Assembly (NCBI RefSeq): GCF_030547245.1
Contig: NZ_JAUOQT010000010.1
Coordinates: 1-64,000, forward strand
Length of the DNA: 64,000 nt
DNA from: Oceanihabitans sp. 2_MG-2023
GTDB lineage: Bacteria; Bacteroidota; Bacteroidia; Flavobacteriales; Flavobacteriaceae
Reading direction: 5' to 3'
This document shows positions 35,997 to 44,637 of this stretch, one piece after another; within the stretch, counting starts at the first letter, position 1; the number at the start of each line of letters is the position of its first letter. The notes under the pieces were generated by a model, which worked only from the letters and a program-made list of their open reading frames with translations, had not been told where the DNA came from and ran no database searches. Made by a program: the position numbers and the translations under genes.

Positions 35997-36527
35997 ATGA
36001 AAAAAATATACACATTTATACTAGCATTAATTATAACTACAACAACTTTTGCACAAGTAGATGCCTATAGTGAAGATGTAAAACAATGTATTAAAAGCAA
36101 TGGTACCTATGATTATTACGAAAATGTAGTAGACCAAATGTTTTCTATGCTACAAGAACAATATGCTTCTCAAGAAGTTCCTGCATCGCTTTGGACCGAA
36201 CTTAAAGGTCTTAAAACAGAATCTTTAGAAGAACTAAGCCAAATGGTAGTTTCTGCTTATCGTGGCCATTTTACACACCAAGATGTAAAAAACATGAACG
36301 CTTTATACGCTACCAAAGCTGGACAGAATATGTTTAAAAAAGCAGAAAACCTTACCGAAGGTGATAAAGTAGCTTTAACCGAATTTTATAGAAGTGATAC
36401 CGGACAAAAAATCACAGGTTCTCAAGACTCTATGAATGCATCTATGAGCCAGATTTCGGAAATGTGGAGTAGTGGTTTTTATAGAACAATTGTAGATAAA
36501 CTAAGTGAAAAAGGATTTAATTTGTAA
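35997..36527 (+). CDS. DUF2059 domain-containing secreted protein
   Basis: A 176-residue protein with a signal peptide (to about residue 20, TTTFAQ). The body has the DUF2059 pattern: LEELSQMVVSAYRGHFTHQDVKNMNALYATKAGQNM followed by LTEFYRSDTGQKI. The family is periplasmic and of unknown function. A short inverted repeat, CCGCTTTCGCGG, occurs 25 bp upstream (35975-35986). The next gene starts 1 nt after the stop. Confidence 0.85.
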   Translation: MKKIYTFILALIITTTTFAQVDAYSEDVKQCIKSNGTYDYYENVVDQMFSMLQEQYASQEVPASLWTELKGLKTESLEELSQMVVSAYRGHFTHQDVKNMNALYATKAGQNMFKKAENLTEGDKVALTEFYRSDTGQKITGSQDSMNASMSQISEMWSSGFYRTIVDKLSEKGFNL

Positions 36528-36528
36528 G

Positions 36529-36855
36529 ATGAAATATTTCTTATGTATCATTTTTATTGCGCTTTTTTCTTTAAACAGTTTTGCACAAGAGTTACCTCCT
36601 AATCCTGAACCTGGAAAATGCTATGTTAAATGTATTCTGGAAGATGGAAACTTATCAAATTGGCAAACTATAGATTGTGAGTTTTCAAAGTTAGCAAAGG
36701 ATAAAGCCAAATTGAATACACTACAGATTAAAATGTCTAATTTAGGTTACGATGTTGCTATTACTGGTAAAGCAGATTTAAAAACTATTGCAGCATACAA
36801 GCAATACACCAAAGACGAAAAAAAGCGATTACGTAAAGCAAAAAGAAATCTCTAA
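36529..36855 (+). CDS. Small secreted protein with peptidoglycan-binding-like segment
   Basis: A 108-residue protein with a signal peptide cleaved after FAQ (about residue 17). It carries PGKCYVKCI, which occurs in Bacteroidota envelope proteins, and a C-terminal stretch LQIKMSNLGYDVAITGKADLKTIAAYKQY resembling a peptidoglycan-binding-1 domain. The start at 36529 is one nt after the DUF2059 stop; an earlier GTG at 36505 overlaps it. The two genes are probably cotranscribed. Confidence 0.6.
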   Translation: MKYFLCIIFIALFSLNSFAQELPPNPEPGKCYVKCILEDGNLSNWQTIDCEFSKLAKDKAKLNTLQIKMSNLGYDVAITGKADLKTIAAYKQYTKDEKKRLRKAKRNL

Positions 36856-36869
36856 TTTTAATCGGAATC

Positions 36870-37499
36870 ATGCAAAGTAAATTAATAACGATACTCTTTT
36901 TTGTTTTTGTTAGTCATTCTCTAGTTGCTCAATATGGATGGACAGATGCTGAGGTGTTTTTAAAATCAGGCGAAGTAAAAACAGGACAAGCCTTTTTGCC
37001 TTTGCAGCCCTATAATGCTATTACTATTTCTTCTAATGAAATGCTAAAGTTTAGAACCGATAGAAAAGCTAAAAAAGAAAAGTATAAACCGAATCAAGTA
37101 GATAGTGTTCTTTTTAAAGTAGAAGATAGAGTAGATAAATATACAACCATGTTTATCTCAAAAAAGAAAAAACGTTTAGCTTTTGTTCAACTAATTGTAG
37201 AAGGAAATGTAGCTATTGTAGGTAGAACAGAAAAAACGAACATGCAAACATCAATACAAAATGACGAAAACCCTTGGGAACAAGAAGGCCCTTCTGCTAG
37301 TAATTATTTTAATCATAATCGATTATTTTTAGTCAAAGAAGGTGAAGTCTTAGAGAAAGTAAAAGTGAAAGGCTTTCGTGTTCGTGCCATGGAATTTTTT
37401 GCAGATTGTGATGCTTTAGTAAAAAAACTAGACTCAAAAAAAATGCATAAAGATAATTTTTATGAAATAGCAGCTTTTTACAATACGAATTGTAATTAG
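36870..37499 (+). CDS. Hypothetical secreted protein
   Basis: A 209-residue protein with a signal peptide (to about residue 20, SLVAQ) and a beta-rich body (DAEVFLKSGEVKTGQAFLPL, DSVLFKVEDRVDKY) with many lysines, ending with one conserved-looking cysteine pair (CDALVKKL, NTNCN). No family is recognised. It follows the small PG-binding-like protein by 14 bp. Its stop overlaps the stop of the convergent methyltransferase gene by 4 bp. Confidence 0.6.
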   Translation: MQSKLITILFFVFVSHSLVAQYGWTDAEVFLKSGEVKTGQAFLPLQPYNAITISSNEMLKFRTDRKAKKEKYKPNQVDSVLFKVEDRVDKYTTMFISKKKKRLAFVQLIVEGNVAIVGRTEKTNMQTSIQNDENPWEQEGPSASNYFNHNRLFLVKEGEVLEKVKVKGFRVRAMEFFADCDALVKKLDSKKMHKDNFYEIAAFYNTNCN

Positions 37500-38194
37500 T
37501 AAATTTTCGCTAAATAATCAAAGTGTGCTCCTTCGGTAATTAATTCGCATTGTAACCCAACAGAAGTACAAGCAGTAAATAAAGTATTAAAGTCTAAATA
37601 GAGCCATTTCATAGGTTTTTCTTTTTCGTCTTTATAGCTTAAAAAGTAATCTAATTCACCATAATAATTGGCAGTGGTATCCATCCAGAATCCGCCATCT
37701 TCATCTTCGTACATGTATTTAATGTCGCTAGAATCTATTAGTATTTGTCCTTCGGGATTTAGTAGTTTTTTTAAATGCTTCAAATACATTGCAACTTGTT
37801 GTAATTCTTGAAAAATTCCAGTACCATTCATAAGTAATAAAATAGTGTCAAAGGTTTGCGTTTCATTTAAAATCGCTTTTACTTCTGCTTTAATAATGCC
37901 TCTTTTTTTGCAAACTGTAATAGCACCTTCCGAAATATCAATAGCTTTTATTGTAAAGCCTTTTTCTTGTAAATATAAACTATGACTTCCTGCTCCAGCT
38001 CCAACATCTAAAACACTTCCTTTACAGAGTTGTAGTGCTTTTTGTTCTAGTTTCGGCATGTCCTTAAAACTTCTAAAAAGATATGGAATTGGTAACTCGT
38101 CTGCGTCACTAATATTAGTAGAAGTGATAATGTCTTCGGTATAGTTTCCGTTTTGGTAATCTAATAAAGCTTTTCCAAATAAATCTTTTTCCAT
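37496..38194 (-). CDS. Class I SAM-dependent methyltransferase
   Basis: A 232-residue Rossmann methyltransferase. It has SVLDVGAGAGSHSLYL (motif I), IKAIDISEGAI (motif II), DTILLLMNGTGIFQ (motif IV region) and PEGQILIDSSDIKY. The ATG at 38194 is preferred over one at 38221. Substrate unknown. It is transcribed divergently from the YkgJ-type gene, with about 100 bp between starts. Confidence 0.85.
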   Translation of the reverse strand: MEKDLFGKALLDYQNGNYTEDIITSTNISDADELPIPYLFRSFKDMPKLEQKALQLCKGSVLDVGAGAGSHSLYLQEKGFTIKAIDISEGAITVCKKRGIIKAEVKAILNETQTFDTILLLMNGTGIFQELQQVAMYLKHLKKLLNPEGQILIDSSDIKYMYEDEDGGFWMDTTANYYGELDYFLSYKDEKEKPMKWLYLDFNTLFTACTSVGLQCELITEGAHFDYLAKIY

Positions 38195-38281
38195 ATAATT
38201 ATTGTTGCGAGACTTTAGCAATCTGTTATTTATTTATTTATTTTGTCACACTAAGCACGATCAAAGTGTCTCAAAAAATTC

Positions 38282-38289
38282 TATTTTTG
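38282..38289 (+). promoter_or_regulatory. -7 promoter element of the YkgJ-type gene, nearly leaderless
   Basis: TATTTTTG is a perfect -7 match ending 5 nt before the ATG at 38295, so the transcript would start at or just before the start codon. Confidence 0.6.
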
Positions 38290-38294
38290 CTTCT

Positions 38295-38789
38295 ATGGAA
38301 GAATTTCTAAATCAGCTCCCAAAGCTTGCCAAAGATAAACATAAGGAAAACAAAACCTTTTTTACAAAGCTAAAAAAGAAAGCACCAAAAAATTTAGATT
38401 ATATCATGCAAGAATTGCACGAAGAAGAATTTGAGCGAACAGACTGCTTAACTTGTGCGAATTGCTGTAAAACAACAGGTCCTTTGTTTACAGATAAAGA
38501 TGTAGAACGAATAGCTAAATTTTTCAAACAAAAGCCACAGCAGTTTATTGCGAATTATTTACGAGTAGACGAAGAAAACGATTATGTGTTGCAATCGGTA
38601 CCATGTACTTTTTTAGGTGCAGATAATTACTGTTCTATTTATGATGTAAGACCAAAAGCTTGTCGTGAATTTCCACATACCGATCGAAAAAAATTTCAGC
38701 AAATTTCTAATCTTACCATGAAAAATGTTGCTATATGTCCTGCTGCTTTTAATATAGTAGAAGCTATGAAAAAAAGAATAAAAATATAA
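38295..38789 (+). CDS. YkgJ family cysteine-cluster protein
   Basis: A 164-residue protein with the YkgJ (CxxCxxCC) signature: DCLTCANCCKTTGP near residue 46, a second pair in VPCTFLGADNYCSIYDVRPKACREFPH, and a final Cys in NVAICPAAF. These cysteines probably bind zinc or an iron-sulfur cluster; the family is of unknown function. The ATG at 38295 lies just after a -7 element, so the longer frame starting at 38202 is not used. Confidence 0.85.
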   Translation: MEEFLNQLPKLAKDKHKENKTFFTKLKKKAPKNLDYIMQELHEEEFERTDCLTCANCCKTTGPLFTDKDVERIAKFFKQKPQQFIANYLRVDEENDYVLQSVPCTFLGADNYCSIYDVRPKACREFPHTDRKKFQQISNLTMKNVAICPAAFNIVEAMKKRIKI

Positions 38790-38869
38790 AGCGTGTTTTT
38801 TATTGCATATTGTTGCTTCCTGCAAGCATTCCTTTTTTTTAGTATCTTTAAAAACTAAAACTTTCTAAT

Positions 38870-39712
38870 TTGGAAAACCTTATTAACTACTTTGAAACTA
38901 TTCCATCCTTACATAGAAGTCTTATTCTTGTTGGTGGAATCACTTTTTTTTGGCTATTAGAAGGAGTGCTTCCATTGTATAAATTCAATTATAAAAAGTG
39001 GAAACATGCAGTGCCTAATTTATTCTTTACGCTTACTACTATAATTGTAAATTTCACATTAGCCTTTTTATTGTTAAAAACTGCCGATTGGGTTAAAATA
39101 AATGACTTTGGTATTATTAACTGGCTTCCTAATATGCCATTGGTTTTATATGTCTTTTTAGGTGTGTTTTTTCTAGATTTTTTTGGTGCATATTTGGCAC
39201 ACTATGTAGAACACAAAGTAAAACCATTATGGAAAATTCATATTGTTCACCACTCAGATCATAAAGTAGATACAACAACTGCAAATAGGCATCATCCGTT
39301 AGAAAGTATTATCCGTTTTGCATTTACTCTTTTTGGGGTTTTTATAGTTGGTACACCAATAGCAATTGTAATGTTATATCAATCTTTATCCTTAGTCGCA
39401 ACACAATTTACTCATGCAAATATTAAGTTACCAAGAAAATTAGATAATGCATTAAGTTACTTTTTAGTTTCGCCAGATATGCACAAAGTACATCACCATT
39501 ACGTGTTGCCTTATACCGATTCTAATTACGGAAATATTTTTTCGGTTTGGGATAGGCTTTTCGGAACTTTCATGATATTAGATAGAGACAAATTAGTTTA
39601 TGGAGTGGATGTGTTTCCTAACGAAGCAGAAAATAGTAGTATTACTAATTTGCTAAAGCAACCTTTCCAAGAATATAGAAACCAAACTATAGTTGCTGTA
39701 AAGGAAGAATAA
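38870..39712 (+). CDS. Sterol desaturase / fatty acid hydroxylase superfamily protein
   Basis: A 280-residue membrane protein with about four helices and the superfamily's histidine clusters: HYVEHK, HIVHHSDHKVD, NRHHPLE, and a C-terminal MHKVHHHYVLP, which together would bind a di-iron centre for lipid hydroxylation or desaturation. The start is TTG at 38870; no ATG is near, and a TATCTTTA element lies about 20 bp upstream. The 3' end overlaps the glycerophosphodiesterase gene by 1 nt (TAATG). A role in membrane-lipid modification is likely. Confidence 0.85.
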   Translation: MENLINYFETIPSLHRSLILVGGITFFWLLEGVLPLYKFNYKKWKHAVPNLFFTLTTIIVNFTLAFLLLKTADWVKINDFGIINWLPNMPLVLYVFLGVFFLDFFGAYLAHYVEHKVKPLWKIHIVHHSDHKVDTTTANRHHPLESIIRFAFTLFGVFIVGTPIAIVMLYQSLSLVATQFTHANIKLPRKLDNALSYFLVSPDMHKVHHHYVLPYTDSNYGNIFSVWDRLFGTFMILDRDKLVYGVDVFPNEAENSSITNLLKQPFQEYRNQTIVAVKEE

Positions 39713-40584
39713 TGCAAAAGCTAACAGTCTTTTTTTTAATGTTTTTATTTATGAACTGTAATTCTTCGAAAACGATAGACATTCAAGGGCACAGAGGTTG
39801 TAGAGGTTTAATGCCAGAAAACACACTTCAAGGGTTTAAAAAAGCAATAGTACTTGGTGTACATACTTTAGAATTGGATGTAGCTGTTTCTAAAGATAAT
39901 ATTGTAATTGTATCTCACGAACCTTATATGAACCCTGTGATTTGTTTAGATGCTAACGGTAAAGAAATACCAGAGGCAGATGCTAAAAAGTACAATCTAT
40001 ACCAATTAACACACGAAGAAATTAAAGCTTACGATTGCGGAATTAAATTTCATGAAAGATTTCCAAGTCAAGAAAAACAAAAAGCCTATAAGCCTTCTTT
40101 AAGTGAAGTATTCATTGTTTCTAATGCATTAAATAAAGAAATTAAATTCAATATTGAAATCAAGGCACTTCCCGAATACGATACTGTTTTTACTCCAAAA
40201 CCGGAGGAATTTGTTCAGTTAGTTTTACAAACGATCCATGAGCATCAAGTATTTAATCAATGCAATTTGCAATCTTTTGATATTCGTATTTTAGAAGAAA
40301 TAAAAAAACAAGCACCAAAAATGCAAGTAGCTCTTTTGGTAGATGAAAATGAAGACATTTCAGAAAAATTAAAACAGTTAAGTTTTTCACCAGAAATTAT
40401 AAGTCCGTATTATAAACTAGTAAATAAAGAAAACACAAGTGCATATCATGTTCAAGGATTTAAAGTAATTCCGTGGACTGTTAATACTGCTTCAGAAATG
40501 TTAGAAATGATGCATAATAATGTAGACGGAATTATTACGGATTATCCAGATGTATTATTGCAGATTTATCAAGAAAATTATTAA
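39712..40584 (+). CDS. Glycerophosphodiester phosphodiesterase family protein
   Basis: A 290-residue exported enzyme. It has IDIQGHRGCRGLMPENT with His27, Arg28 and Glu36, LELDV with Glu55 and Asp57, and SHEPYM with His69, which is the complete GDPD active-site set. The C-terminus (VIPWTVNTASEM, VDGIITDYPD) is typical. Cys16 after a hydrophobic segment may be lipidated, but the lipobox (FMNC) is not canonical. It would release glycerol 3-phosphate from lipid-derived diesters in the envelope. It is translationally coupled to the desaturase gene. Confidence 0.92.
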   Translation: MQKLTVFFLMFLFMNCNSSKTIDIQGHRGCRGLMPENTLQGFKKAIVLGVHTLELDVAVSKDNIVIVSHEPYMNPVICLDANGKEIPEADAKKYNLYQLTHEEIKAYDCGIKFHERFPSQEKQKAYKPSLSEVFIVSNALNKEIKFNIEIKALPEYDTVFTPKPEEFVQLVLQTIHEHQVFNQCNLQSFDIRILEEIKKQAPKMQVALLVDENEDISEKLKQLSFSPEIISPYYKLVNKENTSAYHVQGFKVIPWTVNTASEMLEMMHNNVDGIITDYPDVLLQIYQENY

Positions 40585-40864
40585 ATCCTTACAACTTATT
40601 TGGTGGTAAGGGATTAGCTTTGATGAATTGTTGTTTTTTGTAAAAAAACGTAAGCATTTCGTGTTTTTTGTGAATTGTATTCGAAACTAAAGTCTTTTGT
40701 TTCAGCTCAATAGTATTTCGTCTGTAAAATTTGGTATTCAACGAAAATACCTACATCTAACATATGTAAATTCCTTTTTTTTGTAAATTATACTAATCTT
40801 TGGATCGGAATTTGATTAATAGCAAATAATTAAATCAATTAATCGGTACAAATTTATTCACGTA

Positions 40865-41698
40865 ATGAAAGAGGGGAAAATTACGATATTATGTTTATTT
40901 ATGGCCTTGATGACCTTTAGTGCATCATTTGGTCAAACTACAGTATATTCTACAATTGCAAAAAATATTAACTCAGAGGCTAATAGTTTACAGCACAATT
41001 TAAATAGAGCAGGAGATACGCTACATTTAAGCAGTGACTACAAATTATATAAAGTAGAGTTTATTGGTGCTTATGAAGCTAAAGTTTTTCCAGTAGAAGG
41101 AGAGAAAAAGCAAATAAGTATTCCTTTAAAATCTGTTCCAGTTGGAGAGTATACTATTGCTGCTTTTCAAATAGAAAAAACAGAAGGTATTTACCAAGAT
41201 CAAAAAACAATCGTTTTTAGAATTTCTAGACTTTTACCAATTGAAGATCCTATTGAAGAAGAATTAATTGCAGAAGCAGTTACAGAGCCTGAAATTATTG
41301 AGGAAGAGCCAATAGTTATTGAAGAAGAAAAAGTTGCTACTACAGAAGAAGAAAAAGAAGTACCTGTAAAAAAGGAACGTATTAAGAAAGAACGAGTAGT
41401 AAAGAAAAAGGTTAAAAAAGAAATTACAAAAGAAAAGAAAACAAGAGTTACCAAAGCACGCACACCTAGACCTGAAAAAGTAAGAGTAGAAAAAGAAAAA
41501 ACAATTGCAGATGCAAAACCAGTTAGAACAAAAACACAAAGGCCTACTAGAGTTGTCGAAGCAAGAAAACCTAGTTTAGATTCTACAGAGTATAAAAGTT
41601 ACAATCTTACAAATGGAAGAGGAGGTCGTTACGTGGTTCAATCTCGTGAAGAGTATAGAGCAGAAAATTTAAGACCAAATGGAGAACCATACAACTAG
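40865..41698 (+). CDS. Hypothetical secreted protein with Lys/Glu-rich low-complexity region
   Basis: A 277-residue protein with a signal peptide (to about residue 23, SASFGQ). Residues 30-120 are a small beta-rich domain (LYKVEFIGAYEAKVFPVEG, PLKSVPVGEYTIAAFQIE). Residues 125-225 are an extended stretch of alternating Glu and Lys/Arg blocks, likely a linker or envelope-spanning segment. The C-terminus is GRGGRYVVQSREEYR. No family is recognised. The long opposite-strand frames here are shadows of the biased codons. A terminator follows at 41739. Confidence 0.6.
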   Translation: MKEGKITILCLFMALMTFSASFGQTTVYSTIAKNINSEANSLQHNLNRAGDTLHLSSDYKLYKVEFIGAYEAKVFPVEGEKKQISIPLKSVPVGEYTIAAFQIEKTEGIYQDQKTIVFRISRLLPIEDPIEEELIAEAVTEPEIIEEEPIVIEEEKVATTEEEKEVPVKKERIKKERVVKKKVKKEITKEKKTRVTKARTPRPEKVRVEKEKTIADAKPVRTKTQRPTRVVEARKPSLDSTEYKSYNLTNGRGGRYVVQSREEYRAENLRPNGEPYN

Positions 41699-41738
41699 TT
41701 TAAATTAGTTATATAACCAAAATCACATATAGGTAAAG

Positions 41739-41766
41739 CCTCTAGATTTTATTCTAGAGGTTTTTT
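41739..41766 (+). terminator. Intrinsic terminator after the Lys/Glu-rich gene
   Basis: CCTCTAGA and TCTAGAGG form a perfect 8-bp stem around TTTTAT, followed by six T. It lies between convergent genes. Confidence 0.75.
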
Positions 41767-43057
41767 ATTTATATAATAAATAAGGTTGTCGCATCTTATC
41801 ATAATCTGCTAAACCTCTAGCCCAAGTTTTCTTAATCTCGTAAGCAGTATGCTTTGTTTCTATTTGTTTTTGAAGCTTTTTTGTTCCTGCTAGCGTGGTG
41901 AAATATGCATTAAAAAAGGTTTCCTTGTTTGCTGTAGCTTGGTATGCTTCTATCAAATAGTTTAAGTCTAATCTATTTAAATATTTAGTGTCGCTTAAAT
42001 CCATGCCATAGCACACCTTATTTTCGTTTTTTGGGTGTTTAGATCCAACATTTGGTCGTGGTGTGAAAGTATATTCGTAATTAAACATTTTAGTATCTAA
42101 AAAAGGGCTTCCAAATATTTGAAACTGTTTATTTGTTCCTCTACCAGCGCTTACGTTTGTTCCTTCAAAGAAACACAAACTAGGATATAAGTTTATAGAT
42201 TTCGCATTAGGTAAGTTTGGGGAAGGCTTAATAGGTAAATCATATACCGTTTCATGGGTGTAGTTTTTCATAGAAATTACAGTAATGTCACTTTGTAAAC
42301 CGTTTTCTAACCATTTTTCACCATTAATCATTTTAGCATATTCGCCAATAGTCATCCCATGCACCACAGGAATAGGATGCAAACCAACAAAACTTTTGTG
42401 TTCTAACTCTAAAATTGGGCCATCAATATAATGTCCATTTGGGTTTGGCCTATCTAAAATAATAACTGGAATATTCGCTTCTGCGCAAGCTTCCATCACA
42501 TAATGTAAAGAAGAAATATAAGTATAAAAACGTGCGCCAACATCTTGAATATCAAAAATCATAATATCTAAATCAGCAAGTTGTTTAATAGATGGTTTTT
42601 TGTTTTGTCCATAAATAGAAACAATAGGTAATCCCGTTTTGGTGTCAACTCCATCTTTTAAAAGTTCTCCAGCATCCGCAATACCTCTAAAACCATGTTC
42701 TGGAGAAAATACTTTTTTTACATCTACTTTTAAAGAAACCAATGAGTCCACAAGATGTGTGTAAGTGTTTTTTATAGGAGTTGTTTCTAACGAAGTAATC
42801 TCATTCTCATTTAGCTTAAAAATAACAGAAGTCTGATTTGCAACAATACCAACTCGCTTTCCAATTAATAAAGGTAAATAAGCTTCTGTTTGGTTTGCGC
42901 CAATACGTAAATCGTTGTTGTTTGGTAGTTCTATGTCACGTGCAACCTGTTGATGTACCTCCTTATTCTCGGCTAATTTTTCTTTTGATTTAGAAGCACA
43001 AGAAATTAATACCAAAACAAATAATAAAACTGTATTTTTGAAAACATTTAATCGCAT
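41765..43057 (-). CDS. DUF1343 lipoprotein, NamZ-type exo-N-acetylmuramidase
   Basis: A 430-residue lipoprotein with lipobox LISC (Cys20). The body shows GKRVGIVANQTSV, SPEHGFRGIADAGE, DIQDVGARFYTY, DRPNPNGHYIDGP and FEGTNVSAGRGT, the signature of DUF1343. Members such as NamZ of Bacillus remove terminal N-acetylmuramic acid from peptidoglycan fragments, so a role in murein recycling at the envelope is expected. It is divergent from an ABC permease gene with only 8 bp between start codons. Confidence 0.85.
   Translation of the reverse strand: MRLNVFKNTVLLFVLVLISCASKSKEKLAENKEVHQQVARDIELPNNNDLRIGANQTEAYLPLLIGKRVGIVANQTSVIFKLNENEITSLETTPIKNTYTHLVDSLVSLKVDVKKVFSPEHGFRGIADAGELLKDGVDTKTGLPIVSIYGQNKKPSIKQLADLDIMIFDIQDVGARFYTYISSLHYVMEACAEANIPVIILDRPNPNGHYIDGPILELEHKSFVGLHPIPVVHGMTIGEYAKMINGEKWLENGLQSDITVISMKNYTHETVYDLPIKPSPNLPNAKSINLYPSLCFFEGTNVSAGRGTNKQFQIFGSPFLDTKMFNYEYTFTPRPNVGSKHPKNENKVCYGMDLSDTKYLNRLDLNYLIEAYQATANKETFFNAYFTTLAGTKKLQKQIETKHTAYEIKKTWARGLADYDKMRQPYLLYK
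43033..43040 (+). promoter_or_regulatory. -7 element of the permease gene inside the divergent NamZ gene
   Basis: TATTTTTG is a perfect -7 match 25 nt before the permease start (43066). It lies within the first codons of the DUF1343 gene on the opposite strand. Confidence 0.55.
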
Positions 43058-43065
43058 AATCTAGT

Positions 43066-44301
43066 TTGAATTTCGAGTTTTTTATAGCTAAACGCATTAT
43101 TAGTAGTAAAGCGTATAAAAGTAGTGTTTCAGCACCAATAATAAAAATTGGAATTGCTGCAATTGCTGTTGGTATTATTGTGATGATGATAGCAGTTGCT
43201 ACAGGAATTGGCTTGCAGCAAAAGATTAGAGATAAAGTTTCGGCGTTTAATGGACACATAATTATTTCGAACTTCGATAGCAATAATTCCCAAGAAAGCG
43301 GAAAACCAATAACTACAAAACAAGATTTTTACCCAAAGTTCAAGCATGTAGAAGGCATCAAAAACGTACAAGCAGTTGCATCTAAATTTGGTGTGATTAG
43401 AACCGAAACTGACTTCGAAGCTATTATTGTAAAAGGTGTGGGAGCCGATTATAACTGGGAATATTTCACGGATTTTCTTGTTGAAGGTAGATTGCCAGAC
43501 TACACGAAAGAAAGAAATCAAGACGTGCTTATTTCACAAGATTTAGCAAAAAGAATGCAGTTTAAATTAGGCGATAAATTCAGTACCTATTTTAAAAAAG
43601 AAGATCCAAACAAACTACCTACACAAATTCGTTATACCATAGTTGGGATTTACAATTCTGGACTTAAAGAATTTGATGAGACCTATGTGCTTGGAGATAT
43701 TAGACATATACAAAGACTTAACCAGTGGGAGCCAGATCAAGTAGGGAGTTTTGAGGTTTTATTAAACGATTATAACCAACTACAAGATAAATACAGAGAA
43801 GTATTTCAAAATACACCTTCTTTATTAAACGCAGTAACTGTCGAACAAAAACACGCTTCTATTTTCGAGTGGATAAGTATTTTCGATAAAAACACCTATG
43901 GTATTATCGGGATTATGATCCTTGTAGCGGGAATAAATATGATAACCGCATTACTTGTTTTAATACTCGAACGCACAAAAATGATAGGTGTTTTTAAAGC
44001 GCTAGGAAGTAACAATTGGAGCATAAGAAAAATATTTTTATACAACGCAAGCTATATTATTCTAATTGGATTGTTTTGGGGAAATCTTATCGGTTTTGTC
44101 ATATTACTAGCACAAAAATATGGTAAATTTTTCCCTTTAGATCCGGATGTTTACCATGTAAGTGAAGTGCCAGTCTATATAAATTTAGGCTATATCCTCG
44201 CACTAAATATTGGTACTTTTATACTATGCTTAATTATGCTTTTAATACCATCTTATTTAATTACCAAAATTTCACCAGTAAAAGCCATTCGTTTCGAATA
44301 G
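43066..44301 (+). CDS. ABC transporter permease of the FtsX/LolC-LolE superfamily
   Basis: A 411-residue protein with one N-terminal membrane helix, a periplasmic MacB-PCD-like domain (HIIISNFDSN, VASKFGVIRTE, IIVKGVG, EGRLP) and three C-terminal helices (starting about residues 280, 325 and 380) ending in KISPVKAIRFE. This is the LolE-type layout used in lipoprotein release from the inner membrane. The start is TTG; the family's usual opening (NFEFFIAKRI) begins there and no ATG is near. No LolD-type ATPase gene is adjacent. Confidence 0.85.
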   Translation: MNFEFFIAKRIISSKAYKSSVSAPIIKIGIAAIAVGIIVMMIAVATGIGLQQKIRDKVSAFNGHIIISNFDSNNSQESGKPITTKQDFYPKFKHVEGIKNVQAVASKFGVIRTETDFEAIIVKGVGADYNWEYFTDFLVEGRLPDYTKERNQDVLISQDLAKRMQFKLGDKFSTYFKKEDPNKLPTQIRYTIVGIYNSGLKEFDETYVLGDIRHIQRLNQWEPDQVGSFEVLLNDYNQLQDKYREVFQNTPSLLNAVTVEQKHASIFEWISIFDKNTYGIIGIMILVAGINMITALLVLILERTKMIGVFKALGSNNWSIRKIFLYNASYIILIGLFWGNLIGFVILLAQKYGKFFPLDPDVYHVSEVPVYINLGYILALNIGTFILCLIMLLIPSYLITKISPVKAIRFE

Positions 44302-44342
44302 ATAATTATGGCGTTTACTACTTCGCTTAAGCTGCGTAGTAC

Positions 44343-44405
44343 TGCGCTTTTCGTTATATCTTTTTCTCGTACCTCAAAAAAGGATGCCACTACAATCGCT
44401 AACGC
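44343..44405 (+). repeat. Dispersed intergenic inverted-repeat element, copy B
   Basis: The left arm (44343-44365) ends TATATCTTTTT and the right arm (44377-44405) begins AAAAAGGATG and ends CAATCGCTAACGC. It lies in the 336-bp gap after the permease gene, in the sense orientation. The rest of this gap (44302-44637) holds a short TCATTCCGAG...GAGGAATCT motif (44498-44522), of a kind I recall as common in Bacteroidota intergenic DNA, then the promoter of the next gene. Confidence 0.7.
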
Positions 44406-44611
44406 GGCCTAAAAAGAAATTTTTAATAAAAATACAATACTTCTATCCTATTTTAGATGCTTTCTTTTGGCGCTTTTATCATTCCAGTCCAATTTTGTCA
44501 TTCCGAGTAAAGTCGAGGAATCTAACTCTAAAAACGAAAAGATTAAATAACAACCAAACCGCTATGGAAAAATAAAATAGAACTTTTAACTTTTAACTAT
44601 TCCCTTTTAAC

Positions 44612-44619
44612 TATTTTTG
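44612..44619 (+). promoter_or_regulatory. -7 promoter element of the CBS-like gene
   Basis: TATTTTTG is a perfect -7 match 18 nt before the ATG at 44638. Confidence 0.55.
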
Positions 44620-44637
44620 CAACAGTAAAAAAATAAC

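Noticed and set aside
41200-41539. Long minus-strand frames opposite the Lys/Glu-rich protein
   Set aside because: They are Phe/Ser-rich shadows of biased AAA/GAA codons on the plus strand, with no start context or family.
43066-44301. FtsX partner of the FtsE gene at 29610
   Set aside because: The domain layout and C-terminal KISPVKAIRFE are LolE/MacB-like, and the genes are 13 kb apart.
44384-44575. Small plus-strand reading frame in the gap before the CBS-like gene
   Set aside because: It runs through the dispersed repeat and shows no protein-like conservation or start context.
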